Shown: positions 14,937-24,022, numbered from the stretch's first letter. The stretch: 51,036 nt of DNA from CAZDYP01 sp964509505 (GCA_964509505.1 CAZDYP010000010.1:1-51036), one strand, 5' to 3'. Notes: generated from the letters alone by a model not told the origin. Translations and numbers: made by a program.

Positions 14937-17867
14937 TCATTTAGGCATCGCGCGCAGCGCCTCGTAAGCGGGTGTGCCACCGCCGCGGGTGAGGATACTG
15001 AAATTGGCGAGCTCGCTGTCGGGTTGCGTGACGCCATAATCCAGATTCCACAAGAACATCACGCCAACCCAACCCCATGCCTTGCCCATCTGATACGCTT
15101 TCACGGTGTATTGCGCCTGGATGTCCAATGAGTTGCGTTGCGCGAACACGAAGCGCGCGTCGCCTGTGAAGCGCCACACGGGCCAGCCGAATTCGGTGGG
15201 CCAAATTTTCTTGTTGCCGTCGCCATGCACGACCATGATACGGCGATATTCTTCCATCGTATTGCGGAAGAAGAAGCTGCGGTGATCGTCGTAGCCATGC
15301 ACGCGCCCGCCCGCCCAGAAGATTTCGGGCGAATTGGCAAACCCGCTCGGATGCGCGCCAATCGCATCTGAGCAATTCTTCAGCCCATGCACATACATAT
15401 CGTTGAGGTAGCCGGCATCATCCACCGCAGCGGGCGGCACTTGGCCGGCTGGGGTCAGTGCGCCGCTCACGACAATCATGCTGGGATCTTGCGCTTTGAT
15501 GGCCGCGTAGCCCTTGCAAAGGATCTCCATGTAGCGCTTGGGGTCGAACGGTTCGCCGCCCCATTCGTTGTCAATATTCTGTTCGTTCCAAACCTCGATG
15601 GCTTGCACCTTCCCCTTATAACGTGCGGCCACTTGCCCCAAGAAACTGGCAAACGTATTGGGGTCGGCAGGCGGGCCCTCGAAACCAAATTTTGTGTTGC
15701 TCGGACGCGCCCAGTTTGGGGACTTGACGATGCTCAATAAAATTTTCACGCCATTAGCTGCGTATAGGTCAATACGTTGATCCCAGCTGCCCCAATCGTA
15801 TTTACCCTGCGTGCCTTCCACGTATTTCCAGGGCATCTGCCACTTCACCCAACCAAAGCCCATGTTTTTGATGTTGCCCAACCCCGCCGAGGCGTTTTGC
15901 GGGTCGCCTTGAATGCCATAGCCAAAGTTCGGATTCGGCGCCGTGTTCGGCACGACGGGGCCCTGTGCGGGGCGCGGCGTCGCCGTGGGGCGTGGTGAGG
16001 GGGGCGTGGTCGGCGCGGGTGTCGGCGTGGGGGGCGGCGTCGGCGTGGGGGGCTCTGGCGTCGGCGTTGGAATGGCGACGTTGATGGCTACGGCATCACC
16101 CGCGCTGCTCGGCTTGCCATTCGACGACAACGAAGCGCCGATGGTGTATTTGTCAGCGACGGGCGCAGCCGTCCAAATGAATTGGGGTTGATTGAGCGGG
16201 CGACGTTCTAACTGAATTTGTTGACCCTTTCCATCCACGACGGTCCAGACCAGCTCATATTGGGGAATAGGTGTCTGTGCGGTTACGCGGACGGAGGTGC
16301 GATAGGTGGTGATGGCGTTCCAAATGGTCGCGTCAATGTTGTTACTCAATAGCCCGCGAAAATACACGCCCTTCAAGTGATAGCGACTTGCCAGGTCCAT
16401 CTTGAATTTCAAACTCTCTGCCGTCTCGATATAGACCTGATGTGCCTTCCCCTCCTTATCTTGATAGTTGAGATAGAGCGCCTTCGTCACGTTGTCTTGC
16501 TTGAAGCCACTGAAGCCAGGCGCGGTGCTGACGTTGAACGTAACGCCTTGCCATGGGATCGCATACGTTTCAACCAAGCCCTCGTATTGTACCTTGCCGA
16601 TGAGCGACTTGAGGATGTCGTCGTAAGGGCGCGTAACGACTTGCCCACTCACACGGTCTTGCACATTCGTATCCAGCGCGATTTGCAACTTGTAACGACT
16701 CACACGCGACACCGCCCAAGCCAGCAACTTGTCCATGGGCCCATCGGTTTGATACGCATTCGGCGTTGTCATGCTGGGAATCTTCACGCCGTCTGCCAGC
16801 TGTCCAATCAACACCCAGTCGTACGCCCCCGTGTCCCAGTCGTCTTCAGAAACTGGTGTTGGTTGTGGCACGCTGATCGTGAGCAGCTTGCCCCGCGCAT
16901 GAAGTTCCGCCGACAACTCTTGGACGAATTGCGAGAAATAGGAGCGTAATTCGGGCTTCAACCCCAGGTATTGGATGTCTATGCCGGGCAACAGGTTCTG
17001 CACGACATAATCGCTGATAGCGCCGACGTGCGTGCGTCGCGCGCGATCATTGACCATCATGTTTGCGACGAAATCCGTGCGCGCCACGCCGCCTTCCAAG
17101 TTGCTCAAGGTTGGCACGATGTAGTAGTTCTGTGAAAACGGCACGGCGATGACCTGCCCACCAATCGTGCCATCTTGCCGCACGAGTAAGCCCAACGGGT
17201 TCACCTCGACCAACGCTTCGCTGCCCGCCTTCGGAATTTCGACGAGCGAGGCCATTTCTGCCGAGACGGTGGGCGGCACGGCTTTCGTCTGCGCGATGAC
17301 CAATGCCTTCGGCAGTTTTTTCAGCGTCGTCTCAGCCATATCGTTGTCATAATAGAATTTGCCGGGGATGAAATCCCATTTCACGCCATCCCAAGTGTAG
17401 AAATCAAGCGTGATGTAAGGTTCAGAATCGAGGGGAATCGGCACGATAAAGTTGCTCTCGGCGGGGGAGTTGCCTTTGAGCGTCATGAGGAACACATCAC
17501 CCTTCAGTTCAAGGTTGGGCGGGAAGCGATTGAGCGCTTCTTTGAGGTCGCTGCTGGCTTTGCCGTCGAGGAAGGTTTGTGCGGGCACACTCTCGAATTT
17601 GAGCTTGACTGTGCCAGCCACACCCTCCATGCTTTCGGGCGGCACGACGAGGAACGCATCGTTCTTCAGCTTGAGTTCGATGCCACTCTTGCCGATGGTG
17701 CGATAGCCTGCATCCAAGATGCGGTCGGGCAACGACAATGGCGGCAAAACCAGCGCAAGCGCCACCAGCAACGGAATAATAAATAGGTTAATGCCGCAGC
17801 CAATAGCTTTGCTATCAGCCACGCGCGTCACAAGGGAAACATTTCGTTTGGGAGATTCCTGCAACAT
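14937..17867 (-). CDS. Two-domain surface glycosidase: GH18-like domain plus clan GH-A-like domain
   Basis: A 976-residue exported protein with a membrane anchor at about residues 25-48. Residues 50-235 form a beta-rich domain of unknown type. Residues 235-540 resemble the barrel of GH18/YaaH-type spore-wall hydrolases (IVPTLSNLEGG, HARGKLLTISVPQP, YDWVLIGQLADGVKIPSM); at the position of the GH18 catalytic DxxDxDxE the sequence is GIDIQYLGL (about 296-304), lacking the acid Glu, so this domain is probably non-catalytic and glycan-binding. After an Ig-like segment and a Thr/Pro linker (about 628-665) comes a barrel related to the next gene, with acid/base Glu762 in EVWNEQNI and nucleophile Glu892 in PTEFGWPVW. 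It likely acts on cell-wall or environmental polysaccharide. Confidence 0.82.
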   Translation of the reverse strand: MLQESPKRNVSLVTRVADSKAIGCGINLFIIPLLVALALVLPPLSLPDRILDAGYRTIGKSGIELKLKNDAFLVVPPESMEGVAGTVKLKFESVPAQTFLDGKASSDLKEALNRFPPNLELKGDVFLMTLKGNSPAESNFIVPIPLDSEPYITLDFYTWDGVKWDFIPGKFYYDNDMAETTLKKLPKALVIAQTKAVPPTVSAEMASLVEIPKAGSEALVEVNPLGLLVRQDGTIGGQVIAVPFSQNYYIVPTLSNLEGGVARTDFVANMMVNDRARRTHVGAISDYVVQNLLPGIDIQYLGLKPELRSYFSQFVQELSAELHARGKLLTISVPQPTPVSEDDWDTGAYDWVLIGQLADGVKIPSMTTPNAYQTDGPMDKLLAWAVSRVSRYKLQIALDTNVQDRVSGQVVTRPYDDILKSLIGKVQYEGLVETYAIPWQGVTFNVSTAPGFSGFKQDNVTKALYLNYQDKEGKAHQVYIETAESLKFKMDLASRYHLKGVYFRGLLSNNIDATIWNAITTYRTSVRVTAQTPIPQYELVWTVVDGKGQQIQLERRPLNQPQFIWTAAPVADKYTIGASLSSNGKPSSAGDAVAINVAIPTPTPEPPTPTPPPTPTPAPTTPPSPRPTATPRPAQGPVVPNTAPNPNFGYGIQGDPQNASAGLGNIKNMGFGWVKWQMPWKYVEGTQGKYDWGSWDQRIDLYAANGVKILLSIVKSPNWARPSNTKFGFEGPPADPNTFASFLGQVAARYKGKVQAIEVWNEQNIDNEWGGEPFDPKRYMEILCKGYAAIKAQDPSMIVVSGALTPAGQVPPAAVDDAGYLNDMYVHGLKNCSDAIGAHPSGFANSPEIFWAGGRVHGYDDHRSFFFRNTMEEYRRIMVVHGDGNKKIWPTEFGWPVWRFTGDARFVFAQRNSLDIQAQYTVKAYQMGKAWGWVGVMFLWNLDYGVTQPDSELANFSILTRGGGTPAYEALRAMPK

Positions 17868-18344
17868 ACCAATTGTATCCTTCAGTTAGTCGCTAGTCGT
17901 TAGTCGTTAGTCGCTAGTCGCTAGTCGCTAATTGGGGTCTTCCGACTTTGATGTAGAAAATCCTCTTGATGCTCGCGCGGGATTTGTAATCCCGCGCCAA
18001 ACGGCGGATTGCAAATCCGCCGCGAGCGTTCTACACCAAAGTCAGTAGAACCGCTAATTGTTAATCGTTAGTCGTTAGTCGCTGGTCGTTAGTCATCAGT
18101 CGCTAGTAACTAGCGACTAGCGCCTGGCGACTAATGTGGGAAAGTATAGAAGGGGCAAAATGCTTTGTCAAAAGCGATGGGGTGTAGGGAAAGACAGGTT
18201 ATAAGGGGCGCTTCTCAACTCTAACGAGTAACGAGTAAAAAGTATCGGCATGGCTTGCCTTACTTTTTACGGGACACCACCCAAGCGCAAGCGGGTAGCA
18301 GTCCCAGCCGCAGTAAAAAGTATCGGCATGGCTCGCCTTACTTT
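17868..18344. repeat. 477-bp repeat island: 7-bp arrays around a nested palindrome
   Basis: AGTCGCT/AGTCGTT heptamers at 17886-17933 and again at 18060-18135, the second array switching to its reverse complement AGCGACT midway. Between them is a nested palindrome: outer arms GACTTTGATGTAGAA (17944-17958) and TTCTACACCAAAGTC (18029-18043), inner GCTCGCG / CGCGAGC, and two inner hairpins, GCGCGGGATT / AATCCCGCGC (17975-17997) and GGCGGATT / AATCCGCC (18003-18021). Then a 36-bp unit occurs twice (18235-18270 and 18313-18348, one mismatch), itself bounded by GTAAAAAGTA / TACTTTTTAC. No gene is visible. Confidence 0.75.
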
Positions 18345-19355
18345 TTACTCCTTACTTTTTAGAGTCCACTTCTCATAAATATCTGCAATCACGTCGTCAA
18401 TCGGCGCGCGATGCGTTTCGACGTCCACAATCGTCGTTTGCGCCGCCGCTTGCGCGAGCAACGCGGCGATGTTCACGCGCGACGCATCGAAGACGTATTC
18501 ATGGCGTTGACCTTCGCTCTTTATCAATTGCGCGTCGGCAAAATGCGGGGTTGCTGTGCTGCCATTCGCCGTTTCGATGACCAGGTGACGGCGGTCCGCG
18601 AACTCGCGGCGCAAGTTCGCGAAGTCGCCATCGTAGGCGATGCGCCCATGATCAATTATCACGATGCGCGCGGCGAGCTGTTCAAGGTCGGACATGTCAT
18701 GGCTCGTGACCATCACCGTGACGCGCTTCTCGCGGTTGAGGTCTTTGATGAATTGCAAGATGTTACGCTTGGCAAGCACATCGAGGCCGATGGTCGGTTC
18801 GTCGAGAAACAAAATCTCGGGCTCGTGAAGCAGCGCAAGCCCGAGATCGGCGCGCATCCGTTGACCCAAGCTCAACTCACGCGTGAGCGCGTTGAAGAAC
18901 TCGTCAAGACCCAGCAACTCTTTCACGATGCCGACCATGCGTGTATAACGCTCTGTGGGGATGCGCCACACGACGCGCTTCCACTCGAAGCTCGCCGACA
19001 CAGGATGGTCGTGCCATAGTTCGGTGCGCTGACCGAACACAACGCCGATGTGGTTGACGTAGCGCACACGCTCGCGCACGGGCTCCATGCCCAGCACGCG
19101 CACTGTGCCCGCGTCGGGCGCGAGCAACGACGAGAGAATCTTCACCGTCGTGCTTTTGCCCGCACCGTTCGGACCCGCATACGCGACGATTTCGCCGCGG
19201 CGAATTTGCAAGCTGATACCCTGTAGCGCGTGGACTTCACGGAGCTGCGGACGCACCAGCTGTCGGAAAACATCGGATAATTTTTCCGAGCGCTGCCGTT
19301 GGCGATACGTTTTGTAAATGTTGGTCATCACCACCACATGGTCAGGGTGAATCAT
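18345..19355 (-). CDS. ABC-2 type exporter, ATP-binding protein
   Basis: ATPase subunit of an ABC-2 exporter, 336 residues, working with the two permeases encoded just upstream on the same strand. Walker A GPNGAGKST at 61-69, signature LSLGQRMRADL, Walker B EILFLDEPTIGLD, and the switch His in MVTSHDM. The start MIHPDHVVVMTNIYKTY is preferred over the internal ATG nine codons on, because the VVVMTNIYKTY strand is part of the fold. The 80 residues after the ATPase core (IETANGSTATPHFADAQLI and on) form the regulatory C-terminal domain usual for the DrrA-like group. Substrate is unknown; DrrA-like systems export lipids, antibiotics or polysaccharides. The stop codon lies in the second copy of the 36-bp repeat. 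Confidence 0.92.
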   Translation of the reverse strand: MIHPDHVVVMTNIYKTYRQRQRSEKLSDVFRQLVRPQLREVHALQGISLQIRRGEIVAYAGPNGAGKSTTVKILSSLLAPDAGTVRVLGMEPVRERVRYVNHIGVVFGQRTELWHDHPVSASFEWKRVVWRIPTERYTRMVGIVKELLGLDEFFNALTRELSLGQRMRADLGLALLHEPEILFLDEPTIGLDVLAKRNILQFIKDLNREKRVTVMVTSHDMSDLEQLAARIVIIDHGRIAYDGDFANLRREFADRRHLVIETANGSTATPHFADAQLIKSEGQRHEYVFDASRVNIAALLAQAAAQTTIVDVETHRAPIDDVIADIYEKWTLKSKE

Positions 19356-19393
19356 CGTTTAATTTCCAACTGCTAACTGCTAATTTCCACTTT

Positions 19394-20233
19394 TCAACTG
19401 CGATGCCCCATCGCCCGATAGCGTTGTGAACCGACTCGGCGATAGTGTGTCATGCCACGCTGGAACGTGACGATGGCGAGCGCGCCCAGCGCCAACGCGG
19501 CGACGGGGGTGACGAAACTTGCGAACAGCGTTGCGTCAATGCCCAACAAAGCGCGACTGGGGTACCATGCGACGAAACCGACAGGTGCGACAGTCAACAA
19601 ACTGCTCAGGGCAAATCCACTCAACCCGTCGAGTGGAAACAGTTTCAGTTGTCCGAGCATGTGCAGGGAAGGCGTGTTGATTTCTTCGGCGGCGCGCGGC
19701 GCCCAGAACGCAAGGCTGCCCCAAAAATAGGCGAAGGACAGCACGACGACAGCCGACGCAACAAGATTGACGATGAGCAGCACAACCCACATCGGTGAGA
19801 TGTTCAAGGTTAGATGACTCAGCGCCCAGAGCAACAATCCCAGACCACTCACGAAGATACCCGACGCGCCGAATGGGTTGAAGCCATCGGTCAACAATGC
19901 CATCCAAATGGGCTGTGGTTGAATCAGGGTGTGGTCGAATTGTCCGCGCCCCAAGCGACGACCAATGTGCAAGACATTGTAGCCGAAGCCGATGTAGAGC
20001 AGACCGTCAACCATCGCGCCATAGCCCAGCATGAAGACAACCTGCCCCTTCGTCCACGCGCCAATGCCCTCGAAGTTTTCTGCGAGCAACACCATGCCCA
20101 GCAACGCCGCTAAGGTGATGATGGTGTCACCGACGTAATACATGAAGAAGAAGCGAAAGCTGCGCGTCACCCACAACCAATCGAGCCACGCATACATCCG
20201 CCAGAGTTTGAGTAATTGTAGAACTGTCTGCAT
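19394..20233 (-). CDS. ABC-2 type exporter permease (first)
   Basis: Six-helix permease of an ABC-2 exporter (DUF990/ABC2_membrane_6 type), 279 residues from the ATG complementary to 20231-20233 (MQTVLQLLKLWRMYAWLDWL). Upstream in-frame residues come from a repeat array and are excluded. The N-terminal WLWVTRSFRFFFMYYVGDTI and GRGQFDHTLIQPQPIWMALLTDGFN match the paired-permease family, in which two different permeases share one ATPase. It follows the second permease gene (20324-21109) and precedes the ATPase gene on the same strand, so the order permease-permease-ATPase is an operon. Its TGA stop is the start of AACTGCT-type heptamer repeats (19362-19400). Confidence 0.85.
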   Translation of the reverse strand: MQTVLQLLKLWRMYAWLDWLWVTRSFRFFFMYYVGDTIITLAALLGMVLLAENFEGIGAWTKGQVVFMLGYGAMVDGLLYIGFGYNVLHIGRRLGRGQFDHTLIQPQPIWMALLTDGFNPFGASGIFVSGLGLLLWALSHLTLNISPMWVVLLIVNLVASAVVVLSFAYFWGSLAFWAPRAAEEINTPSLHMLGQLKLFPLDGLSGFALSSLLTVAPVGFVAWYPSRALLGIDATLFASFVTPVAALALGALAIVTFQRGMTHYRRVGSQRYRAMGHRS

Positions 20234-20254
20234 GGGCAGGTATCCGGGAACAGT

Positions 20255-20328
20255 TATCAGTGAACAGTGGAACTGCATACTGCTCACTGGTCACTGGTCA
20301 CTGGTCACTGGTTCACTGGTTCACTACC
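20255..20328. repeat. CACTGGT tandem repeat array
   Basis: Four perfect TCACTGG heptamers followed by two 8-bp TTCACTGG units. The array supplies the TAG stop of the minus-strand permease ending at 20324. Confidence 0.75.
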
Positions 20329-21109
20329 CTCCATACAACGCCAAGCGTTCCCGATTGAGGCGCCACAACCCTAGGGCGAGGGGCCAAAGCGCGATAGCCC
20401 AGGCAAGTTGCACGACGATGAGAAACGCAGACTCGCCTGTTCCCGTGTAGATGCGTAAGGGCGCGGATGCTAGCGATGCGAATGGCAACCATTGCAGCAC
20501 ATCGCCGATGGGATATGGCAGAAACGCCAACGGAATAACCGCCCCTGAGAGTAGGGAGGTGAACGCAATACGAACTTGAGCGACAAGATAGGCGCTGCCT
20601 TCCAGCAGCGAGAACGCCGCCGCAAAACAAAAATCCAATGCGACGCCAATCGCTATCGTCAACACGAGGCTTGGCGCAAACCACAACGCGGCGGTCAGAC
20701 TTGCAGGCGCTGGATTCACGCCGAGCCATGACGCTGCGAGCAGCAACGGCAACGAGCAGAACGCAAGTCCGAACAACCAGCGCCCAACCATCAGCGATAC
20801 GAATTGCGCGACAAGGCTCATGGGCTGCAAGAAGCGTGTCGCGATGCCGCCGTCGTGCATCGCCCATTCGATGTCCGCGCGCGGCGTCAATTGCTCTGCG
20901 AAAATTTCGGCGATGAGGGTATAAGTCAAGACGGCTTCGAGTGTCAACGCCGTGTCGCTCTTGCCTGCAAGAATTGTGCGCCACAAGGCAAGCAACACGA
21001 CCACGCGCGCCAAGCGAAACAAGTAGCCGATGATAAAATACGCGCTCTCGCCCGTCAACGACATAGATTCCATCACCGCTGTTTTCCAACAAGAACGTAA
21101 TAAACTCAT
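20324..21109 (-). CDS. ABC-2 type exporter permease (second)
   Basis: Second membrane subunit of the same exporter, 261 residues and about six membrane segments, starting at the ATG complementary to 21107-21109 (MSLLRSCWKTAVMESMSLTGE). It matches the ABC-2 paired-permease family by the region ARVVVLLALWRTIL, LTYTLIAEIFAEQLTPRADIEW and MHDGGIATRFLQPMSLV, where the partner permease has the corresponding GRGQFDHTLIQPQPIW. A longer frame on the same strand (to 20313/21140) encodes Arg-rich text and is rejected. A possible 40-residue ORF ends at the ATGA overlap with this start. Confidence 0.85.
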   Translation of the reverse strand: MSLLRSCWKTAVMESMSLTGESAYFIIGYLFRLARVVVLLALWRTILAGKSDTALTLEAVLTYTLIAEIFAEQLTPRADIEWAMHDGGIATRFLQPMSLVAQFVSLMVGRWLFGLAFCSLPLLLAASWLGVNPAPASLTAALWFAPSLVLTIAIGVALDFCFAAAFSLLEGSAYLVAQVRIAFTSLLSGAVIPLAFLPYPIGDVLQWLPFASLASAPLRIYTGTGESAFLIVVQLAWAIALWPLALGLWRLNRERLALYGG

Positions 21110-21228
21110 GGCAAGCCGCCGTTATTTTGTTGCGCCTCAAACTCCTCTTTCGTAATGCCCATCAGAATGGCATCGTGATGCGCCAGCAGCGCTATCCTGC
21201 TGCTCTTCGAAGTTGGCAAGTTAGCCAC
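21106..21228 (-). CDS. Possible 40-aa small protein overlapping the permease start
   Basis: A minus-strand frame from GTG (complement 21226-21228) to a TGA whose last two bases lie in the ATG of the permease gene (ATGA overlap). It would encode 40 residues containing RIALLAHHDAILMGITKEEF, a short hydrophobic stretch then an acidic helix. An AAGG precedes the GTG closely. The stop-start overlap and protein-like text suggest a coupled small gene, but no family is recognised and the start is weak. Confidence 0.35.
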   Translation of the reverse strand: MANLPTSKSSRIALLAHHDAILMGITKEEFEAQQNNGGLP

Positions 21229-21241
21229 TGACCTTACACGT

Positions 21242-21277
21242 AACAGCCGTGAGGACGACGAATCGTTCACGGCTGTT
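21242..21277 (-). terminator. Hairpin after the PHP gene
   Basis: Perfect 11-bp arms AACAGCCGTGA (21242-21252) and TCACGGCTGTT (21267-21277), downstream of the PHP-domain stop on the minus strand. There is no strong T-run, so efficiency is doubtful. Heptamers CATATCA, CATATCG, CGTATCG, CGCATCC follow at 21279-21310. Confidence 0.45.
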
Positions 21278-21341
21278 GCATATCACATATCGCGTATCGC
21301 GCATCCCGATTAGCCAGCCACAATATGTCATCCGCTATCTG

Positions 21342-22190
21342 CTATTCATCAAGCGCTCTCATCAAATCCTCCACCACTTCGGGAGGCACATAGACCGAAC
21401 CGAGCTGCACGTCGGGCTTGACTGCGCCATGAAAGTCGCTGCCGCCCGTCACAATCAAATGATATTGTTCGGCCAACTTTTTCAAGTGGACGATGGCGCT
21501 CGTCGGATAGTTGAAGTAATGCGCTTCGATGCCGCCCAAGCCTGCTGGCTTGAGCTCTGGTACCAGTCGTTCTGGTTGAACTGACCTATGCAGTGCGCCG
21601 TACTGGTCATAATAATATGGATGCGCCAACACCGGCACGCCGCCGCTCGCGCGAATCGCACGCACAGCTTCGCTCGGCGCGAGCTTGTAGCGTTCGAAGT
21701 AGGCGGGACCGTTGCGTCCGATGAAACGATCAAAGGCTTCGCCAATCGTGGCGACGTGACCCGCTTCCAGCAACGCGCGCGCGATGTGCGGACGCCCCAA
21801 CGCGCCGCCCCTTGCCAATTGCTCGACGCGCTCAAACGCAATGGGCGCGCCGACGGCCGCCAGCTTCTCGACCATGCCCAAAGCGCGCTTGCGTCGCTCC
21901 TCGCGCAGCATCCGCAGCAACTCTTGAATCGCGCCGCTCGGTATCTGTTTGAAATAGCCCAGGATGTGGACTTCGCCATCTGCAACATCACAATTCACTT
22001 CGATACCCGGAATGATACGCATGGCATGACCACGATTCGCGGCAAGCGCGGGCGCAATGCCTTCGGTCGAATCGTGGTCGGCGATGCCCAACACGGTCAG
22101 CTGCCTTTGCAGCGCGGCCGCGACGAGCTCAGGGGGCGTGAGTGTGCCATCGGAGGCAGTGGTGTGTGTGTGCAAATCAATACGATTCAT
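21342..22190 (-). CDS. PHP-domain phosphoesterase (RNase AM-like)
   Basis: A trinuclear-metal phosphoesterase of the PHP superfamily, 282 residues from the ATG complementary to 22188-22190. Metal motifs: DLHTHTTASDGTLTP (residues 4-18), ADHDSTEG, PGIEVNCD, LAHPYYYDQYG, and GGSDFHGAVKPDVQLG near the C-terminus. This arrangement is that of the YciV/TrpH group, which dephosphorylates 3',5'-nucleoside bisphosphates and trims RNA 5' ends. The gene has its own upstream region with TAGAAT and CAGGAA before the ATG. The TAG stop is formed by a GAATAGC/AGATAGC heptamer repeat. Confidence 0.87.
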   Translation of the reverse strand: MNRIDLHTHTTASDGTLTPPELVAAALQRQLTVLGIADHDSTEGIAPALAANRGHAMRIIPGIEVNCDVADGEVHILGYFKQIPSGAIQELLRMLREERRKRALGMVEKLAAVGAPIAFERVEQLARGGALGRPHIARALLEAGHVATIGEAFDRFIGRNGPAYFERYKLAPSEAVRAIRASGGVPVLAHPYYYDQYGALHRSVQPERLVPELKPAGLGGIEAHYFNYPTSAIVHLKKLAEQYHLIVTGGSDFHGAVKPDVQLGSVYVPPEVVEDLMRALDE

Positions 22191-22282
22191 GGCATGTTCC
22201 TGATTCGAAATGAAGTGGGGGCGATTCTAACATGGCATTGCCTCAGACCCCAAAGGTTTCTAATTAGGGGTCTGTTGGGCGG

Positions 22283-22311
22283 TTGCCTCTCTCCATGCCC
22301 AGTGTTATAAT
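22283..22311 (+). promoter_or_regulatory. Sigma70-type promoter for the MFS gene
   Basis: TTGCCT (22283-22288), 17-bp spacer, perfect TATAAT (22306-22311). The leader of about 40 bases ends with AAGGAAGGAA before the ATG at 22358. Confidence 0.65.
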
Positions 22312-22357
22312 CTTGAATTGGTTTGCAAGGCTAATTATCTTAAAGGAAGGAAATGGT

Positions 22358-23884
22358 ATGTCGCGTAATCGCATCATCACCGTCACCATCGGCATTATGA
22401 TGGGCTTGTTTCTCGCTTCGATTGAGGCGACCGTGATCGGCACCGCGATGCCGACCATTGTTTCTGAGCTCAAAGGGTTGGAAATTTATTCGTGGGTCTT
22501 TTCGATTTACATGCTCACGCAAACGTGCTTGACGCCCGTGTATGGCAAGCTCTCCGACATCTATGGGCGCAGACCGATTTACCTGATTGCCGTCGCGTTG
22601 TTTTTGGTGGGTTCGATCTTGAGCGGCATGGCGAACTCAATGGTGGAGCTGGTCATCTATCGCGGTGTGCAAGGCATTGGCGCGGGTGGACTCTTGCCGT
22701 TGGCATTCACGATCATTGGCGACATCTTCACGCTGCAACAGCGCGCGAAGATGCAAGGCTTGTTCAGCGGTGTGTGGGGCGTGTCGAGTTTGCTGGGCCC
22801 CCTCGTCGGCGGTTTCATCGTCGAAAACTCATCGTGGCGTTGGGTCTTCTATATCAACTTGCCCTTTGGTTTGCTCGCTGCTGCGTTGATTTGGTTTGGC
22901 TTGCAAGAGGACAAAGCCCACCGCGCGCATCCGACAATTGATTTCTCGGGCGTGTTCCTGTTGGTCAGCGGCGTCGTCTCATTTTTATTGATGTTGTTGC
23001 AGGGGCCGAAATCGGCAGCGCTTTCGCCGTTGACGCATGGCTGGACCTCGCCGCTCGTGATTGGTTTGGGCGTCGCCTCAGTGGCGCTGCTCGTCCTGTT
23101 CATCTGGAACGAGACGCGTGTGCGTGAGCCCATCATCCCACCATCCCTATTTCAGCAACGCCTGTTCTCGATTGGCTCGGCGCATGGCTTCTTGTCGGGC
23201 ATGGCGATGTTTGGCTCAATCTCCTTCATTCCCTTGTTCGCGCAAGGTGTGTTAGGGGCGAATGCGACGGTGGCGGGCGCGACCCTCACACCTTCGATGT
23301 TGGGGTGGACATTGTCTTCGATCATCGGCGGACGCTTGCTGTTGACCTTTGGCTATCGCAAGATTGTCATCACGTCGGTTGCCATCATGTGCGTTGGAGC
23401 GTTTCTGATGAGCCAAATTGGCGTCCATACGACGACGTGGCAGCTGCTCGTCGCCAGCACCTTGCTGGGCGTAGGCATGGGCGGCGGCGTGAGCGCGTTC
23501 TTGATTTCGATTCAGACGAACGTCGCGCGGCAGCAACTCGGCGCGGCGACCTCGACGTTGCAGTTCACGCGCAGCATCGGCGGCACCGTTGGCGTCAGCA
23601 TCTTCGGCACAGTGATGAGCGCGAAGCTAATGCAGGGCTTGGCGCAAAATCCAGCGCTGGCTAATTTCGATCCGAGCTCGTTGTTGGACCGCCTACATCC
23701 TGTTTCACCTGATGTGTTGGCGCAAGTGCGCGGTTCGTTGGCGGAGGGTATTGCGGCTGTATTCGTCTTAGCGTTTATCGTCGTGCTTACGAGTTTGGTG
23801 CTTGTCTGGTTCACTCCCAAACCAGAACCACAGCCTGCGCCCGTGAAGCGCGAGGCGCAACCTGAGCCAGTGGGTGAGGCGTGA
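22358..23884 (+). CDS. MFS drug:H+ antiporter, 14-TM DHA2 (EmrB/QacA) family
   Basis: A multidrug-type exporter of the major facilitator superfamily, 508 residues with 14 predicted membrane segments. ATG at 22358 with AAGGAAGGAA immediately upstream; the longer frame is rejected. Motif A of the family is GKLSDIYGRRPIY (about residues 58-70); motif D1-like IEATVIGTAMPTI in helix 1 contains the acidic residue conserved in DHA2; the motif C region GVWGVSSLLGPLVGGFIVE is in helix 5. The C-terminal tail is Pro/Glu-rich (PKPEPQPAPVKREAQPEPVGEA), and its stop lies in a GCGTGAA repeat. Substrates are unknown. No regulator gene is adjacent. Confidence 0.9.
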   Translation: MSRNRIITVTIGIMMGLFLASIEATVIGTAMPTIVSELKGLEIYSWVFSIYMLTQTCLTPVYGKLSDIYGRRPIYLIAVALFLVGSILSGMANSMVELVIYRGVQGIGAGGLLPLAFTIIGDIFTLQQRAKMQGLFSGVWGVSSLLGPLVGGFIVENSSWRWVFYINLPFGLLAAALIWFGLQEDKAHRAHPTIDFSGVFLLVSGVVSFLLMLLQGPKSAALSPLTHGWTSPLVIGLGVASVALLVLFIWNETRVREPIIPPSLFQQRLFSIGSAHGFLSGMAMFGSISFIPLFAQGVLGANATVAGATLTPSMLGWTLSSIIGGRLLLTFGYRKIVITSVAIMCVGAFLMSQIGVHTTTWQLLVASTLLGVGMGGGVSAFLISIQTNVARQQLGAATSTLQFTRSIGGTVGVSIFGTVMSAKLMQGLAQNPALANFDPSSLLDRLHPVSPDVLAQVRGSLAEGIAAVFVLAFIVVLTSLVLVWFTPKPEPQPAPVKREAQPEPVGEA

Positions 23885-23892
23885 AGGGTGAA

Positions 23893-23992
23893 NNNNNNNN
23901 NNNNNNNNNNNNNNNNNNNNNNNNNNNNNNNNNNNNNNNNNNNNNNNNNNNNNNNNNNNNNNNNNNNNNNNNNNNNNNNNNNNNNNNNNNNN
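23893..23992. other. Assembly gap (100 N) in a repeat
   Basis: Exactly 100 N. The 14 bases on the left (GCGTGAAGGGTGAA) recur immediately on the right, so the contigs broke inside a heptamer array; true gap size is unknown. Confidence 0.95.
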
Positions 23993-24022
23993 GCGTGAAG
24001 GGTGAAAGTGAAGGAAAGGATG

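Noticed and set aside
20313..21140. Alternative 275-codon frame over the second ABC permease
   Set aside because: Arg/His-rich text with no membrane pattern, while the overlapping frame is a typical permease.
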